NCBI RefSeq assembly: GCF_004378355.1
Contig: NZ_SNUB01000013.1
Coordinates: 1-64,000 of the forward strand
From: Psychromonas algicola
GTDB taxonomy: Bacteria; Pseudomonadota; Gammaproteobacteria; Enterobacterales; Psychromonadaceae
DNA length: 64,000 nt
Direction of reading: 5' to 3'
Below are positions 63,842 to 64,000 of this stretch, in pieces. The position numbers were made by a program, and so were the translations under genes. The notes beneath the pieces were generated by a model. That model worked only from the letters and a program-made list of their open reading frames with translations. It was not told where the DNA came from and ran no database searches. Each line of letters begins with the position of its first letter. Positions within the stretch are counted from its first letter, which is position 1.

Positions 63842-64000
63842 ATGAAACTAACTCAGCTAACAACGGCTATTTATGATCATTTATATAGTGATATTAGTCA
63901 GTTTAGAGAGACCTTTGATCTACCTTGCAATGCACCTGAAACCTTAGATGAAAAAGCAGATGCATTACATACTTCATTAATTATTGAAGAGCTCACTGAG
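63842..64000 (+). CDS. MazG-like nucleotide pyrophosphohydrolase, partial
   Basis: The first 53 residues of a gene cut by the window edge; AAAGGAACAACC precedes the ATG. The fragment MKLTQLTTAIYDHLYSDISQ continues with FRETFDLPCNAPETLDEKADALHTSLIIEELTE, where LIIEELTE is the start of the EExx(E)-type metal-binding helix of the all-alpha NTP pyrophosphohydrolase (MazG/PRA-PH) superfamily. Possibly cotranscribed with guaD. The identification rests on a short fragment. Confidence 0.6.
   Translation, partial: MKLTQLTTAIYDHLYSDISQFRETFDLPCNAPETLDEKADALHTSLIIEELTE

Overview
The window looks like an AT-rich marine gammaproteobacterium. The fis-dusB-prmA cluster, aroQ, slyX/fkpA, glutathione-dependent formaldehyde detoxification, type IV pilin genes and an MCP support this. 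The mix resembles Psychromonas or a close Alteromonadales/Vibrionales relative, but that genus call is inference from gene content and base composition; no 16S is present. No tRNA, rRNA, CRISPR array, insertion sequence, prophage or integrase gene was seen.

Layout. 1-16 kb is a mostly core region: prmA-dusB-fis, a response regulator and hybrid kinase, aroQ, acsA, a PilX/PilV-like minor pilin pair, DinB-like and NRDE proteins, slyX with a WD40-like lipoprotein, fkpA, a histidine phosphatase and a BaiN-like flavoprotein. 16-26.2 kb is an accessory island. It holds two families of long direct repeats, a stand-alone CHAT protease-like gene, a YefM-YoeB toxin-antitoxin pair, several small unknown cassette-like genes with at least one convincing integron attC site, a degenerate cassette, a truncated attC, and a run of orphan immunity-like genes (Imm11/DUF1629 type, one copy frameshifted, and an Imm49-like gene). 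Together these look like an integron cassette cluster without an integrase, merged with a remnant immunity array.

26.5-34.6 kb carries an MFS transporter, YitT, an aromatic aminotransferase, a DUF1289 gene with a GTG start, a TraB/GumN protein, an ADP-ribosylglycohydrolase paired with a zinc-ribbon protein, and two broken small genes. 34.8-45 kb is a carbohydrate-use locus: a divergent LysR regulator, an Opp-type ABC importer (two permeases, two ATPases, a family 5 binding protein), a hexapeptide acyltransferase and a cytoplasmic PL15-type oligosaccharide lyase. The parts suggest import of acidic oligosaccharides (alginate- or glycosaminoglycan-like) followed by exolytic cleavage.

45-64 kb holds a zinc-ribbon/SPFH pair, a MATE exporter, a small AraC-type protein, an MCP, the fghA-adhC pair with a divergent LysR regulator, an esterase, an Lrp regulator, leuA preceded by a branched-chain-residue-rich upstream ORF that overlaps its start, an unknown membrane protein, guanine deaminase and the start of a MazG-like pyrophosphohydrolase gene cut by the window edge.
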